A DNA stretch of 64,000 bases from an uncultured Pelagibacteraceae bacterium (GCA_902626725.1 CACOGI010000002.1:1-64000), one strand, 5' to 3'; numbered from the stretch's first letter, positions 28,761 through 39,776 are shown. Translations and numbers: made by a program. Notes: generated from the sequence alone by a model not told the origin.

Positions 28761-29537
28761 ATGGAAATTAATATAAATTGTGATTTAGGTGAAAAATCAA
28801 AACACCATTCTAATAAATACGACCCAGACTTATTAGAAATAGTGAATTCAGCCAATGTTGCGTGTGGTTATCATGCTGGTGACGACGAAACCATGAGTCA
28901 AGTTGTAAAAATTTCAAAAAAAAACGGAGTAAGTATAGGTGCACATCCATCCTTTAATGATCCAGAAAATTTTGGAAGAGAAAGAATGAATTTATCTTCT
29001 ACAGAAATTAAAAAACTTATAATTGATCAATACGAAATTCTTCAAAATATTGCTTCTAATTATGGAGAAAATGTATCTCACATCAAACCGCACGGTGCTT
29101 TAAATAATATGGCATGCGAGGACATTGATTTGGCATCTACTTTAGCAAAAACTATAAAAGAAATTAGTCAAGATTTGATATATTTAGTGCCAACTGGATC
29201 TAAGATGGAGAAGGCTGCAAAAAAATTAGATATGAAAATAGCTTGTGAAATATTTGCTGATAGAAATTATGAAGATGATGGAAATCTTGTGTCGAGAAAG
29301 AAACCACATGCTTTAATAACCGACCCAGAATTAGCAAAAAAACATGTATTGACTATGGTCAAAAATCAGGCACTTAATTGTCACAGTGGGAAGCAAATAC
29401 CTTGCGAAATAGACTCAGTATGCATACATGGTGATAACGTTAGTTCTTTAATGACTGCTAAAGCCATTAAAAAAAATTTATTAGATAATAAAATGATATT
29501 AAACCCTTTAAATAAAATGGAGAAATTTAAACAATGA
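28761..29537 (+). CDS. pxpA: 5-oxoprolinase subunit A (LamB/YcsF family)
   Basis: MEININCDLGEKS, NVACGYHAGDDETM, GAHPSFNDPENFGRE; start taken at 28761. Confidence 0.94.
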   Translation: MEININCDLGEKSKHHSNKYDPDLLEIVNSANVACGYHAGDDETMSQVVKISKKNGVSIGAHPSFNDPENFGRERMNLSSTEIKKLIIDQYEILQNIASNYGENVSHIKPHGALNNMACEDIDLASTLAKTIKEISQDLIYLVPTGSKMEKAAKKLDMKIACEIFADRNYEDDGNLVSRKKPHALITDPELAKKHVLTMVKNQALNCHSGKQIPCEIDSVCIHGDNVSSLMTAKAIKKNLLDNKMILNPLNKMEKFKQ

Positions 29538-30040
29538 TTAAAAAAACTTTAATTACATTTGTTATGTGCCTTTTTTTAATTTCAAATTCTTACTCAGCTG
29601 GTTCTGGAGGCGATGGTGGTGACAGCGGTGGAACAAGTAAAGTTAAAACTGATTATGATAAAGCTGTTTCGCACATTAAAGTTGCAAAAAAACAGGAAAA
29701 AAAAGGTAAATTAGAAAAAGCAAAAAAAAGATACCAAAAAGCACAAAAGCTTTTACTTAAATCGAATATTAAATCACCTAACAAAGCTGATACACTAAAT
29801 TACCTTGGATTTACAACACGAAAACTTGGTGATTATCAAACTGCAGAAAAATATTATCTTGAGGGATTATCTTTAAAACCAAATCATATAGGTATAAATG
29901 AATATCTTGGTGAACTATATGTTGCAACAAATAGACATAACCTTGCAGTTGAAAGACTACAAATATTAGAGAGCTGTAAGTGTGAAGAATACAATCAATT
30001 AAAAGCAATAATAGCTGGTGAAAAAGTTTCCAAATATTAA
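29534..30040 (+). CDS. Secreted TPR-repeat protein
   Basis: Signal peptide, Gly/Ser-rich linker, TPR (ADTLNYLGFTTRKLGDYQTAEKYYLEGLSLKPNHIGINEYLGELYV); ATG overlaps pxpA stop. Confidence 0.8.
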   Translation: MIKKTLITFVMCLFLISNSYSAGSGGDGGDSGGTSKVKTDYDKAVSHIKVAKKQEKKGKLEKAKKRYQKAQKLLLKSNIKSPNKADTLNYLGFTTRKLGDYQTAEKYYLEGLSLKPNHIGINEYLGELYVATNRHNLAVERLQILESCKCEEYNQLKAIIAGEKVSKY

Positions 30041-31347
30041 TTTATATTTTTAACCATTTGTTCAGGCATCCATAAAGCAATTTCAGGAAATGCTACAACA
30101 AGAATTACTGCAAGTACCATTAATAAAAATAATGGAAAAGCACTTCTTGCAATGTATCCCATGTCTTTATTGGCCATACCTTGAAGAACAAATAAATTAA
30201 AACCAACTGGTGGAGTTATTTGAGCCATCTCAACTACAATAACTAAAAAAATACCAAACCAGATCATGTCAAAACCTGCTTGTCTAATCATTGGCTCTAT
30301 AATTGCCATTGTTAATACGACTGCTGATATGCCATCAAGGAACATTCCTAAGATAATATAAAAAATCATTAAAACAAAAATTAATACGTATGGTGATAAA
30401 TCCATATTTTGTATCCATATTGCTAAATTTCTTGGTAATCCTGTAAAACCCATAGCTAAAGATAAGAACGTTGAACCAGCTAAAATAAAAGCAATCATAC
30501 ACGAGGTTTTAGTCGCTCCTAATAAAGATGACTTAAATGTATCTAAATTTAAACTTTTTTGAAAATAAGATAGAATTAAAGCTCCAACAACTCCCAAGGA
30601 TGCAGCTTCCGTAGCAGTTGCTATTCCTGTATAAATTGACCCTATTACAGCCAAAATTAATAATATAACAGGTAAAAGTTGTTTGGATCTTTTGACTTTT
30701 TCAAAGAAAGAATATTTCTCAAAATTTTTTGGCATTTCACTCTTATTTATTAATGACCAAATAATCACATATGACATAAAAATTAAAGCGATCATTATGC
30801 CTGGTATTATTCCAGCGATAAATAATTTTGCTATAGACTCTTGAACTGCAACTCCATAAATGATCAGAATAATTGAAGGTGGTATCAATAGACCCAGAGT
30901 TCCCGAACCAGCTAAGCTTCCAAGTAAAATTTTTTCAGGGTAATTTCTTTTTCTTAATTCAGGAATTGACATTTTTCCAACTGTAGCAACAGTTGCTGCA
31001 GATGAACCCGATATAGCTGCGAATAAAGCACATCCTACTACATTAACGTGTATTAATCCTCCAGGTAGCCTTTGCATCCATGGTGAAAGTCCTTTAAATA
31101 GATTTTCAGATAATTTTGTTCTAAATAAAATTTCTCCCATCCAAACAAAGAGTGGTAAAGCAGTCAAAGTCCATGAAGATGATGTGCCCCATATTGTTGT
31201 TGCCATAGCATCTCCAACTGGTCTTGAAGTAAATAACATCATTCCAATGGCAGACACCCCAATCATACTTAAGGCCACCCATATACCCGAACCTAAGAAA
31301 AACAACAAAACACTGATAAAAAATATTGTTAAAAATATTTCTGTCAT
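30037..31347 (-). CDS. TRAP transporter large permease (DctM-type)
   Basis: ISGSSAATVATVGKMSIPELRKRNYPEKILLGSLAGSGTLGLLIPPSI motif. Confidence 0.94.
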   Translation of the reverse strand: MTEIFLTIFFISVLLFFLGSGIWVALSMIGVSAIGMMLFTSRPVGDAMATTIWGTSSSWTLTALPLFVWMGEILFRTKLSENLFKGLSPWMQRLPGGLIHVNVVGCALFAAISGSSAATVATVGKMSIPELRKRNYPEKILLGSLAGSGTLGLLIPPSIILIIYGVAVQESIAKLFIAGIIPGIMIALIFMSYVIIWSLINKSEMPKNFEKYSFFEKVKRSKQLLPVILLILAVIGSIYTGIATATEAASLGVVGALILSYFQKSLNLDTFKSSLLGATKTSCMIAFILAGSTFLSLAMGFTGLPRNLAIWIQNMDLSPYVLIFVLMIFYIILGMFLDGISAVVLTMAIIEPMIRQAGFDMIWFGIFLVIVVEMAQITPPVGFNLFVLQGMANKDMGYIARSAFPLFLLMVLAVILVVAFPEIALWMPEQMVKNIN

Positions 31348-31829
31348 TTAATTTTTTTGATCATTAAGATTAATTGATGAAAAACACTTATAAAAAATAT
31401 TGTAGATCCGATCGCTACACTGGTTTGAGGTATCCAAATTAAAATTTCATCAGCCCCTTCACTTCTTTCTTGAAATTTGTATGAAATAATTAACATTTTT
31501 ATAAAATAAAATGCTAAATATCCTGCAAAAAAACTTGCTAAAGTTAAACACCAAATTTCAACTATCCTTTTTTTTATCCCTGATAGTTTTTCTAAAAAAA
31601 GGGTTATTCTAATATGACCACTTTCAACAAATGTATATGATAAAGCAAAAAAAGATGCTGCGGCCATACAATAGCCGGAATATTCAGCGAGTCCTCTGAT
31701 ATAAAAACCAAAAATCCTGGACGATATACCAATAAGGATAAATACTGCTACAAAAATTAAAAATATTGCAGCAATATACCCTGAAAATTTATAAAGATGA
31801 TTTAGATTTCTATTTAAAGATTCAAACAT
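31344..31829 (-). CDS. TRAP transporter small permease (DctQ-type)
   Basis: Four-TM protein; RGLAEYSGYCMAAASFFALSYTFVESGHIRI. Confidence 0.9.
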   Translation of the reverse strand: MFESLNRNLNHLYKFSGYIAAIFLIFVAVFILIGISSRIFGFYIRGLAEYSGYCMAAASFFALSYTFVESGHIRITLFLEKLSGIKKRIVEIWCLTLASFFAGYLAFYFIKMLIISYKFQERSEGADEILIWIPQTSVAIGSTIFFISVFHQLILMIKKIK

Positions 31830-31835
31830 GTTGAT

Positions 31836-31868
31836 TTAAGGCCACTTAAATAAAATAAGTGGCCTTAA
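31836..31868 (-). terminator. Intercistronic hairpin between TRAP SBP and permease genes
   Basis: 13-bp perfect stem TTAAGGCCACTTA / TAAGTGGCCTTAA with 7-nt loop; no long T-tract, so may be a processing/attenuation hairpin. Confidence 0.75.
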
Positions 31869-31881
31869 TTTTAAAATTGAA

Positions 31882-32853
31882 TTATTTATAAGCTGATAAA
31901 ACCGCTGCACCTCTTGATCCAGCTTTATCAGACCATTCCTTAGCCATAGTCTGCCCAACCTTCTCAAAATGAGCTTGTAAAGATGAATTGACTTTACCTA
32001 CTACCATTCCAGCATTAGCCAAAGCTTTTTTATCTCCAACATTTCCCTGTTTTGATAACTGCCAACCTTTTCTCTCAGCTAAAGCAGCTTGCTTCATAAC
32101 AAGATCTTGAGTTGCTTTATCTAATTTATTCCAAGCATCTTTGTTTACAATCACCATATTTTTTGGAAACCAAGCTGCAATGTCATAAAAATATTTAACA
32201 CCATTTTCCCAAATTTTAGAATTTTTTCCTGTAGTTGGTGATGTAATCATACTTTCGACAGCCCCTGTTGAAAATGCCTGACTTATTTCAGCTGCTTCTA
32301 TTTTAGTTGGAGCCATACCCGTTAACTCAGCTATTCTAATTGTTGCTGAATTATATGCTCTAAATTTTAATCCTTTCAGATCATCAACAGAATTAATTTC
32401 TTTTTTACTGTAAAGACCTTGAGCTGGCCATGGTACTGCATAAAGAAATACTAAACCCTTTTCATCCAATCCCTTTATAATTTCACCTTTTGAAGCTTTA
32501 TATAACTTCATAGCATCGGAATATGATGTTGCTAAGAATGGTTGAGAGTCTACCTCTAGTAATGGATCTTCTTTTCCTAAAGCTGACATAAATCTCTCTC
32601 CAATTTGAGCTTGTCCTGTTCTTACAGCTCTAAAGATCTCTCCTCCTTTAAATAACGAACCACCCGGATGAGTAACTATTTGTAGCTTCCCGCCACTTTT
32701 TTCTGTTACATTTTTTGCAAATTCAGCTGCATTAGCAGAATGAAAGTTTCCAGCTCCATAAGCAAGAGCCATGTCCCATTTTTCTGCAGTAGCAACATTT
32801 ATTGACAAAATTAATGAAACTAAAACACTTATTAAATATTTCATAAACTTCAT
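31882..32853 (-). CDS. TRAP transporter solute-binding protein (DctP-type)
   Basis: Signal peptide; FRAYNSATIRIAELTGMAPTKIEAAEISQAFSTGAVESMITSPTTG. Confidence 0.92.
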   Translation of the reverse strand: MKFMKYLISVLVSLILSINVATAEKWDMALAYGAGNFHSANAAEFAKNVTEKSGGKLQIVTHPGGSLFKGGEIFRAVRTGQAQIGERFMSALGKEDPLLEVDSQPFLATSYSDAMKLYKASKGEIIKGLDEKGLVFLYAVPWPAQGLYSKKEINSVDDLKGLKFRAYNSATIRIAELTGMAPTKIEAAEISQAFSTGAVESMITSPTTGKNSKIWENGVKYFYDIAAWFPKNMVIVNKDAWNKLDKATQDLVMKQAALAERKGWQLSKQGNVGDKKALANAGMVVGKVNSSLQAHFEKVGQTMAKEWSDKAGSRGAAVLSAYK

Positions 32854-32966
32854 TTATCCTCCATTTTTTTTAATTGTATTTCATAATGTATTAAAAAATT
32901 TATCAATAAAAAAATTATACTACTTTTGATTGAATTATTTTTAATTTCGAATATTATAATTTTACT

Positions 32967-33578
32967 TTGCTACAAGAATTACTCATATTATCTCAAATTA
33001 TTTTTATTACTATTATCTTAACAGCAGATAATGCAATAATCATTGGTGTCATTTCAGCTAATTTTATTCCAAAAAATAAAAAACAAATAATTTATTGGGG
33101 TGTTGCTGGTGCTTTAATTTTTAAAATAATATTTGCACTTTTTGCAACCTATTTATTTAAATTCTACTTTATAAAGATATTAGGTGGTCTTCTTTTGATT
33201 TGGATAGTAAATGATTTAAGAAAAGACCTCTTCGAAATAAAAAAGATAAAACCGCAAACTAAAAAATCTAAAGAACCGTCTTTTATACAAAGTGTTTATA
33301 AAGTTTTGTTTGCAGACATAATGATTAGTTTTGATAATGTAATTGGGGTAGTTGGTGCAGCAAAAGAAAATTTTGGTTTTATGATATTTGGACTTGTTCT
33401 TTCTGTAGTCCTAACAGGAGCTTTAGCAACATATCTTGCCAGCTATATTCAAAAACATTTATGGATTGCCTACGTTGGTTTGGGTTTTATTTTACTTGTA
33501 GCCTTACAATTGATAATTGGAGGTCTTGTAGATTTAGATATTTTATCAATCAACGAACAATTTAAGAAATATTTCTAA
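32967..33578 (+). CDS. TerC/YjbE family integral membrane protein
   Basis: LTADNAIIIGV and FADIMISFDNVIGVVGAA motifs; TTG start. Confidence 0.82.
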   Translation: MLQELLILSQIIFITIILTADNAIIIGVISANFIPKNKKQIIYWGVAGALIFKIIFALFATYLFKFYFIKILGGLLLIWIVNDLRKDLFEIKKIKPQTKKSKEPSFIQSVYKVLFADIMISFDNVIGVVGAAKENFGFMIFGLVLSVVLTGALATYLASYIQKHLWIAYVGLGFILLVALQLIIGGLVDLDILSINEQFKKYF

Positions 33579-34348
33579 TAAGAATATTTTTTTGTAGGAT
33601 ATTTCTTAGATCTTACTTCAGAAGCAAATCTTTTAACTCCTAAATTCAGAAATTTCCTAATATTTAAAAATTTCTTAACAAATTTAATATTTGTTTCGTT
33701 AAGACCAATTAAGTCGTCAGTAACAAGAACTTGACCATCACAGTTTATTGAAGAACCAATTCCAATTGTAGGAATTTTCAAATTTTGTGTAATTTTTTTT
33801 GAAACAGCCGTTTTCACACATTCAAGAACTATTGCAAATACACCTTTTTTCTGAAGTAGTAAGGCATCATTAAGAAGATCGTTAATTTCTTTTATATTTT
33901 TTCCTTTAGATTTAAAGCTTCCTTTAATTGATTGCGGAAGTAGACCAAGATGGCCCATAACTGGTATTTTGTTTTTTATCAAATATGTTATTTGTTTTAT
34001 AATTTTTTTTCCACCTTCTAATTTGACAGCATCACATTTTGTTTCCTTTATTATTTTTCTTGCATTTTTAAGTGCCAAGTTTTTTGTGGAATATGTTTTA
34101 TAAGGCATATCAACTACCATTAAGCTTTTTTTTATACCCATTCTTACACTCTTAGAATGATTAATCATTTCTGTTAAAGTAACTCTTCTTGTTGTCGAAT
34201 AATTATATAAAACTGAACCTAATGAATCTCCAACCAAAACAATATCTGCATGTTTGTCAACTATCTCAGCTACATTTTTTGAATAAGCTGTAAGACATAC
34301 AATTTTGGATCTATTTTTCTTACTTAAAATTTTTTTAATTTTTTTCAT
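33575..34348 (-). CDS. panB: 3-methyl-2-oxobutanoate hydroxymethyltransferase
   Basis: [73 protein letters not shown]. Confidence 0.93.
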   Translation of the reverse strand: MKKIKKILSKKNRSKIVCLTAYSKNVAEIVDKHADIVLVGDSLGSVLYNYSTTRRVTLTEMINHSKSVRMGIKKSLMVVDMPYKTYSTKNLALKNARKIIKETKCDAVKLEGGKKIIKQITYLIKNKIPVMGHLGLLPQSIKGSFKSKGKNIKEINDLLNDALLLQKKGVFAIVLECVKTAVSKKITQNLKIPTIGIGSSINCDGQVLVTDDLIGLNETNIKFVKKFLNIRKFLNLGVKRFASEVRSKKYPTKKYSY

Positions 34349-35907
34349 TCAAGTTCAATAGTGCTTGGTGGCTTAGATGTTACGTCATAAACTACTCTAT
34401 TTATACCTCTTATGCTATTTACAATTTTATTTGAAATCATTTGAATAAATGTTTTTTTAAAATCGTAAAAATCAGCAGTCATTCCATCCTCTGATGTTAT
34501 AGCTCTTAACAAACATAAGTACTCGTAAGTTCTATTATCCCCCATTACTCCGACAGTTTTTACTGGAAGAAGAGCTGCATATGCTTGCCAAATTTTACTA
34601 TATAACTTTTGTTCTTTTAACGAATTTATAAAATAATGATCCGCCTCTTTTAAAATTCCAATTTTTTCTTTTGTAATAATGCCTGGTATTCTTATTGCTA
34701 ATCCTGGACCTGGAAAAGGGTGTCTAGATATAATTTCTTTACTAAGATTTAGTTCTAAGCCCAATTTTCTTACCTCATCTTTAAACAAATATTTAAGTGG
34801 CTCAACTAAAGTTAATTTCATTTTTTTAGGAAGACCTCCAACATTATGGTGAGATTTAATTTTTGAAGTTTGACTTCCTGTAACTGATTTACTTTCAATT
34901 AAATCTGGATAAAGAGTTCCTTGCGCTAGAAACTTAACATCTTTAATTTTCTTAGCATAGCGTTCAAATATTTTAATGAATAAATTTCCAATTATTTTTC
35001 TCTTTTTTTCAGGATCAGAGACATTTGTCAGTTTTTTGATAAATTCTTTTTCAGCATTTACATAAATTAAATTAATCTTAAGTTTTTTTTTAAAAGTTTT
35101 TACTACTTCTTTTTCTTCGTTTTTTCTTAATAATCCTGTGTTCACAAATATACAATACAATTTTTTTCCAATAGCTTTATTTAATAATTGAGCAACAACG
35201 CTGCTATCCACTCCCCCGGATAAAGCACAAATAACTTTTTTGGTACCAACTTTTTTTCTTATATCTTTTATTAATTTCATTTTTTGATCTTTAGAAGACC
35301 AGTTTTTTTTCACTTTACAAATCAAGAAAATAAAATTACTTATAAGTTTTTTTCCATTTTCTGTGTGTGTGACCTCTGGGTGAAATTGGACTCCATAAAA
35401 ACCCTTAATTTTATTTTCTACAATCGCAAATTTTGAATTACTGCTTGATGCTATTACATTAAAGTTTTTAGGAAGTTTTGAAACCTGATCAGCATGGCTC
35501 ATCCAAACTTTAGTCATTTTTTTAGTTTTAAAAAAATTTCTAATTAAAAGACTTTCCTTTTTTTTATAAATTTTTGCTAAACCAAATTCCCTGTGTTTAG
35601 ATTGTTTTACTTTTCCTCCATTAATTTTTGATAGAATTTGATGCCCAAAGCATATACCTAAAACAGGAACATCTTTTTCAATAATTTTTTTATCAAAAGA
35701 ATATTTTTTTGACTCATAGACATTCAATGGTCCGCCAGATAAAATAATGCCTGCTGTAAGTGGTGTGATATCTTTACTTTTAACTTTTTTGTGACTTACT
35801 ATTTCAGAAAATACACCCAACTCTCTAATTCTTCTTGCAATCAATTGTGTAAACTGAGAGCCAAAATCTATAATTAAGATTTTTTTTAATCCTATATTAA
35901 GAATCAT
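34345..35907 (-). CDS. guaA: GMP synthase (glutamine-hydrolysing)
   Basis: [43 protein letters not shown]. Confidence 0.97.
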   Translation of the reverse strand: MILNIGLKKILIIDFGSQFTQLIARRIRELGVFSEIVSHKKVKSKDITPLTAGIILSGGPLNVYESKKYSFDKKIIEKDVPVLGICFGHQILSKINGGKVKQSKHREFGLAKIYKKKESLLIRNFFKTKKMTKVWMSHADQVSKLPKNFNVIASSSNSKFAIVENKIKGFYGVQFHPEVTHTENGKKLISNFIFLICKVKKNWSSKDQKMKLIKDIRKKVGTKKVICALSGGVDSSVVAQLLNKAIGKKLYCIFVNTGLLRKNEEKEVVKTFKKKLKINLIYVNAEKEFIKKLTNVSDPEKKRKIIGNLFIKIFERYAKKIKDVKFLAQGTLYPDLIESKSVTGSQTSKIKSHHNVGGLPKKMKLTLVEPLKYLFKDEVRKLGLELNLSKEIISRHPFPGPGLAIRIPGIITKEKIGILKEADHYFINSLKEQKLYSKIWQAYAALLPVKTVGVMGDNRTYEYLCLLRAITSEDGMTADFYDFKKTFIQMISNKIVNSIRGINRVVYDVTSKPPSTIELE

Positions 35908-36334
35908 TTTTTGGCTCTATATTTGCAAGAGTCTCTAGAACAACTTCATTTTCGTTACACATTTCTTTACAAACTTTAATAAAAGTTTTTGATAATTTTT
36001 TTACTTTTGAATAATTTGACTTTGCTAAGGCTATCTTCATAGACATTAAAATCGCTTCCTCATTGTCAGGTTCAAGAAGTAATGTCGCTTCTAAATTTTT
36101 TTCCTCTTTTTTTTGGTCTTCCTTAATATTATAAATTTTTGCTAAATATAAATATGAATTTGAGTCTTTAGGGTTGAATACAATACTTCTCTCAAACATA
36201 AAACGTGCATCTTCATATTTTTCATTGTTATAAAGTTTTAAACCCTCTTTAAAAAAATTTTCATTTCCTTTTGAAACGTTAGAAATATTAATTAAGAAAA
36301 AGAGAACGAGTAAATAATTTAATTTTTTAATCAT
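35897..36334 (-). CDS. TPR-repeat protein with signal peptide
   Basis: [38 protein letters not shown] pattern; lies between guaB and guaA. Confidence 0.75.
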   Translation of the reverse strand: MIKKLNYLLVLFFLINISNVSKGNENFFKEGLKLYNNEKYEDARFMFERSIVFNPKDSNSYLYLAKIYNIKEDQKKEEKNLEATLLLEPDNEEAILMSMKIALAKSNYSKVKKLSKTFIKVCKEMCNENEVVLETLANIEPKNDS

Positions 36335-37416
36335 TAGTATTTGTTGTCACTTTTTACTATATCAACGTTATGAACCATGCTTTCATAAAAACCAGCTTTT
36401 GTAATTTTAACAAACTTTGGTTTATCTCTTAGATATTTAATCTGTCCTGAACCAAGATATCCCATAGAAGATCTCAAACCACCAATTAATTTATAAATAA
36501 TAGCACCTACACCACCCTTGTATTTTGCAAATCCCTCAACCCCTTCTGGAACATATTTTGAAGAGTCTTTTTGTTTTGATTGAAAATATCTATCCGCTGA
36601 TCCTTTATTCATAGCTCCTACTGATCCCATGCCTCTAAAACTTTTAAAAAATTTTCCATTTCTTTTTATTAATTTACCAGGAGTTTCATCAGTACCTGCA
36701 AATAAAGAGCCAATCATTACAGCATCAGCTCCAGCTGCAAAAGCCTTTGCTAGATCTCCAGAATACTTTATTCCGCCATCAGAAATAATTTTTACATCTT
36801 TATTTTTTATACCATGTCTAACACTTAAAATTGCACTAAGTTGAGGTACTCCTATGCCTGCAACTAATCTTGTCGTGCAAATCGATCCTGGTCCTATTCC
36901 AACTTTTATAACATCAACTCCTAATTTAAGTAAAAATTTAGCTGCCTCAGGGGTAGCAATATTACCAGCACATAGTGCAGTTCTTTTGTTTTTTTTTCTT
37001 TTGATAAATTTAATTATCTCTGAAACTTTTTTGGTATGTCCATGAGCAGTGTCTACAACAATCATATTAATATTTTCTCTCAAAATTGCCTCTGCTCTTT
37101 TAAATTCACTAGGACCAGCTCCAACCGCTGCGCCAACCATTAAATTATTTTTTTTTACTTTTCTAATTTCTAAAACTTGTTTTTTAATATCCAGGTTTCT
37201 ATGAATAACTCCTAAACCTCCTACTTTAGCTATTGCTATAGCCATTTTACTTTCTGTTACAGTGTCCATAGCAGAAGATAATAATGGTATTTTTAATTTG
37301 AGAGATTCCGTTAATTTTATGCTTGTATCAACTTCAGATGGCAGTATCTCTGAATACTTCGGAACTAAAGTTACATCATCAAAGGTAAGTGCTTCTTTTA
37401 TAGGAACCATAATCAT
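36334..37416 (-). CDS. guaB: IMP dehydrogenase lacking CBS domains
   Basis: LTFDDVTLVP, SSAMDTVTES, GIGPGSICTTR, GGLRSSMGYLG; only 360 aa. Confidence 0.94.
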   Translation of the reverse strand: MIMVPIKEALTFDDVTLVPKYSEILPSEVDTSIKLTESLKLKIPLLSSAMDTVTESKMAIAIAKVGGLGVIHRNLDIKKQVLEIRKVKKNNLMVGAAVGAGPSEFKRAEAILRENINMIVVDTAHGHTKKVSEIIKFIKRKKNKRTALCAGNIATPEAAKFLLKLGVDVIKVGIGPGSICTTRLVAGIGVPQLSAILSVRHGIKNKDVKIISDGGIKYSGDLAKAFAAGADAVMIGSLFAGTDETPGKLIKRNGKFFKSFRGMGSVGAMNKGSADRYFQSKQKDSSKYVPEGVEGFAKYKGGVGAIIYKLIGGLRSSMGYLGSGQIKYLRDKPKFVKITKAGFYESMVHNVDIVKSDNKY

Positions 37417-37447
37417 TTATATACGATTCTTTTAAAATTTAAAGAGA

Positions 37448-38059
37448 CTATCTAAGAGTTTTACAAATTATAAAACTTTCTTTGGAATCTTTTCGACTTG
37501 ATTTAGGTTTAAAAACCTTAACTTCTTTGAATTTTTTTTTTCCTAGTGCGACAATTTCATTAAAGGTGCTACCCATAAATATTTTTGAAATAAAAATGCC
37601 TTTTTCAGAAAGAACACTTATTGAAAATATCATAGCCTCTTTACATAACTCTCCAGTTTGTATGGCATCTAGGTTTTTTATACCAGTAGTATTCACTGCC
37701 ATATCTGAAATTACTACATCTAATTTTTTATTTAGATAGCCTTTGATCTTATTCTGGATACTTTCATCCGTAAAATCTCCTTTTATTTGAATAGTGTTTT
37801 CTATTTCTTGCATTTCTTTTAAATCAACAGAAATTAATTTGCCATTTTTTATAACTTTACAAACATATTGAGACCAACTTCCTGGAGCGGCCCCAATATC
37901 AATAACATTCATTCCACCATTAAAAATTTTAAATTTTTCGTTAATTTCAATTAATTTGTATGCTGACCTAGCTCTATATCCATCAACTTTAGATTGACGT
38001 ACATAAGTGTCTCTTTTTTGTTTATTAATCCAATTTTTTGATATTTTATTTTTTTTCAA
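37448..38059 (-). CDS. rlmE: 23S rRNA (uridine-2'-O) methyltransferase RlmE/FtsJ
   Basis: RSAYKLIEINEKF, VIDIGAAPGSWSQYV, DVVISDMAVNTTG. Confidence 0.93.
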   Translation of the reverse strand: MKKNKISKNWINKQKRDTYVRQSKVDGYRARSAYKLIEINEKFKIFNGGMNVIDIGAAPGSWSQYVCKVIKNGKLISVDLKEMQEIENTIQIKGDFTDESIQNKIKGYLNKKLDVVISDMAVNTTGIKNLDAIQTGELCKEAMIFSISVLSEKGIFISKIFMGSTFNEIVALGKKKFKEVKVFKPKSSRKDSKESFIICKTLR

Positions 38060-38971
38060 TTAATTAATAAATCTGAGACTTTTTACTACTTTATTATTAT
38101 TTAGAGTTTTAATTTCAATATGAACATCTTTATGTAATCTCATATCTTTGCCATCTTTCCATATTCCAGCAGCTAAATGCATTATACCTATTTTCCGATT
38201 AGGCAAATATGGCTCTACAAAAGTATTTCTTATCTCATCATATTTTGGAAGTAAATTACTTATAATCCAATTACAATTTAAAGGTAAAAACTCCGTTTCT
38301 AATTCATCGATATAAACAGCCATATTTATTGCTAAACCCTCAGAACCAAAAATATTTCCAGCTTTTAAAGTTGTAGATAAATTTTCTTGCCACACTTTCC
38401 ATCCCTGAGACTTTTTCTCTAAAGAGAAAACGCCTATATTTATATGCGGTGCAAAAGCTAATTTTCTAGCCTTTTCATATCCAAGATTAGATTTTACAGC
38501 ATGTTTAAAGTTTTGAGATTTGATTATAGCTAATTTTCCAAATAACCAATTTACTTTCGATGTAATTTTGTATCCTGGACCTATAGTTTGAGTTATACCT
38601 AATTTTCCATTTTCACACGCTTTAAAATATAATTCAACACTTTCCCAATCATTTACCCATGCATCACAATCTATCCATAAGTATTTCTCATAATCAGGAA
38701 AATATTTTGGCAAAAATGCTCTAGAGACTTGGCTTTTAAGCCAATCTTTACCTTTAACCTTATAACTTGGAACCTCAATATCCCACTCAGCTAATTTAAT
38801 TTCATCCACTTTTTTTAAGAGCTTCTCTTTTTGATCTTCAGTCAATCCAGCGTCTAAAATACAAATCGCAACTTTCTGGCTTTCTTTGAATCTTTTTATA
38901 GAATTAATTAACTCCTCTAATAATGGAAAATAATTAGCATCTGCTAAAGAAACAATTACATTTTTTTTCAT
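38060..38971 (-). CDS. Glycosyltransferase (GT8-like)
   Basis: SQVSRAFLPKYFPDYEKYLWIDCDAWVND (DXD-like) motif. Confidence 0.75.
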   Translation of the reverse strand: MKKNVIVSLADANYFPLLEELINSIKRFKESQKVAICILDAGLTEDQKEKLLKKVDEIKLAEWDIEVPSYKVKGKDWLKSQVSRAFLPKYFPDYEKYLWIDCDAWVNDWESVELYFKACENGKLGITQTIGPGYKITSKVNWLFGKLAIIKSQNFKHAVKSNLGYEKARKLAFAPHINIGVFSLEKKSQGWKVWQENLSTTLKAGNIFGSEGLAINMAVYIDELETEFLPLNCNWIISNLLPKYDEIRNTFVEPYLPNRKIGIMHLAAGIWKDGKDMRLHKDVHIEIKTLNNNKVVKSLRFIN

Positions 38972-39775
38972 TTACAGTATATCTTCAAGATCTTCGTCTT
39001 TGTCTGAAATAATGTTTTTTTCTTTTTTAATTTTTTTGTAATGAAAATAGCTTACTGGAATTAAAAAAATATAAACAATAGAACTTATTGCTAAAACCTT
39101 AAATGTATAAACCAATAATGCACCAAAAAATAAAACTATTCCAAATAATAAAAATTTAGTCATTGATCTTGGTATAACTATCTTCTTAAAAGAATATGTT
39201 GGAATTGTGCTTATTAATAAAACTGAAACTATGATAAAAAATATTGGAACTAATAAATCATAATTTATTTGACCAAATATTTCTGAGAGACCGCTAAAAC
39301 TTATAACTAAAGGTAATAAAACAATCAATCCTCCAGCTGGTGATGGTACACCCTCAAAAAAATTATCTTTCCAAGATGGATCTTCCTCGGAATTCACGTT
39401 AAATCTTGCAAGTCTTAAAGCAACACAAACAACATAGATTAAACAAATAAACCAACCCAATTTATCTAAATATTGTAAATTCCAAAAGTACATAATAAGT
39501 GATGGTGCAACACCAAAGCTAATTACATCACCCAAGGAATCAAGTTCTTTACCCATTTTTGAAGTGCCCTTAACTAATCTTGCTATTCGACCATCTAATG
39601 CATCCATTAATCCAGCAAATAAAATTGCAATTATAGCAATTGCGAATTTTCCATCAATAGCAAACTTAATTGAACTCAGGCCTAAACAAACTCCAATTAA
39701 AGTAATAGCATTTGGTAAGATTATTCTTGCCTTCTTATCAGAAACAATTTTAAGATTATTCTTTGGTTTTTCCAT
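38972..39775 (-). CDS. pssA: CDP-diacylglycerol-serine O-phosphatidyltransferase
   Basis: LMDALDGRIARLVKGTSKMGKELDSLGDVISFG CDP-alcohol phosphatidyltransferase motif; adjacent to psd. Confidence 0.93.
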   Translation of the reverse strand: MEKPKNNLKIVSDKKARIILPNAITLIGVCLGLSSIKFAIDGKFAIAIIAILFAGLMDALDGRIARLVKGTSKMGKELDSLGDVISFGVAPSLIMYFWNLQYLDKLGWFICLIYVVCVALRLARFNVNSEEDPSWKDNFFEGVPSPAGGLIVLLPLVISFSGLSEIFGQINYDLLVPIFFIIVSVLLISTIPTYSFKKIVIPRSMTKFLLFGIVLFFGALLVYTFKVLAISSIVYIFLIPVSYFHYKKIKKEKNIISDKDEDLEDIL

Positions 39776-39776
39776 T

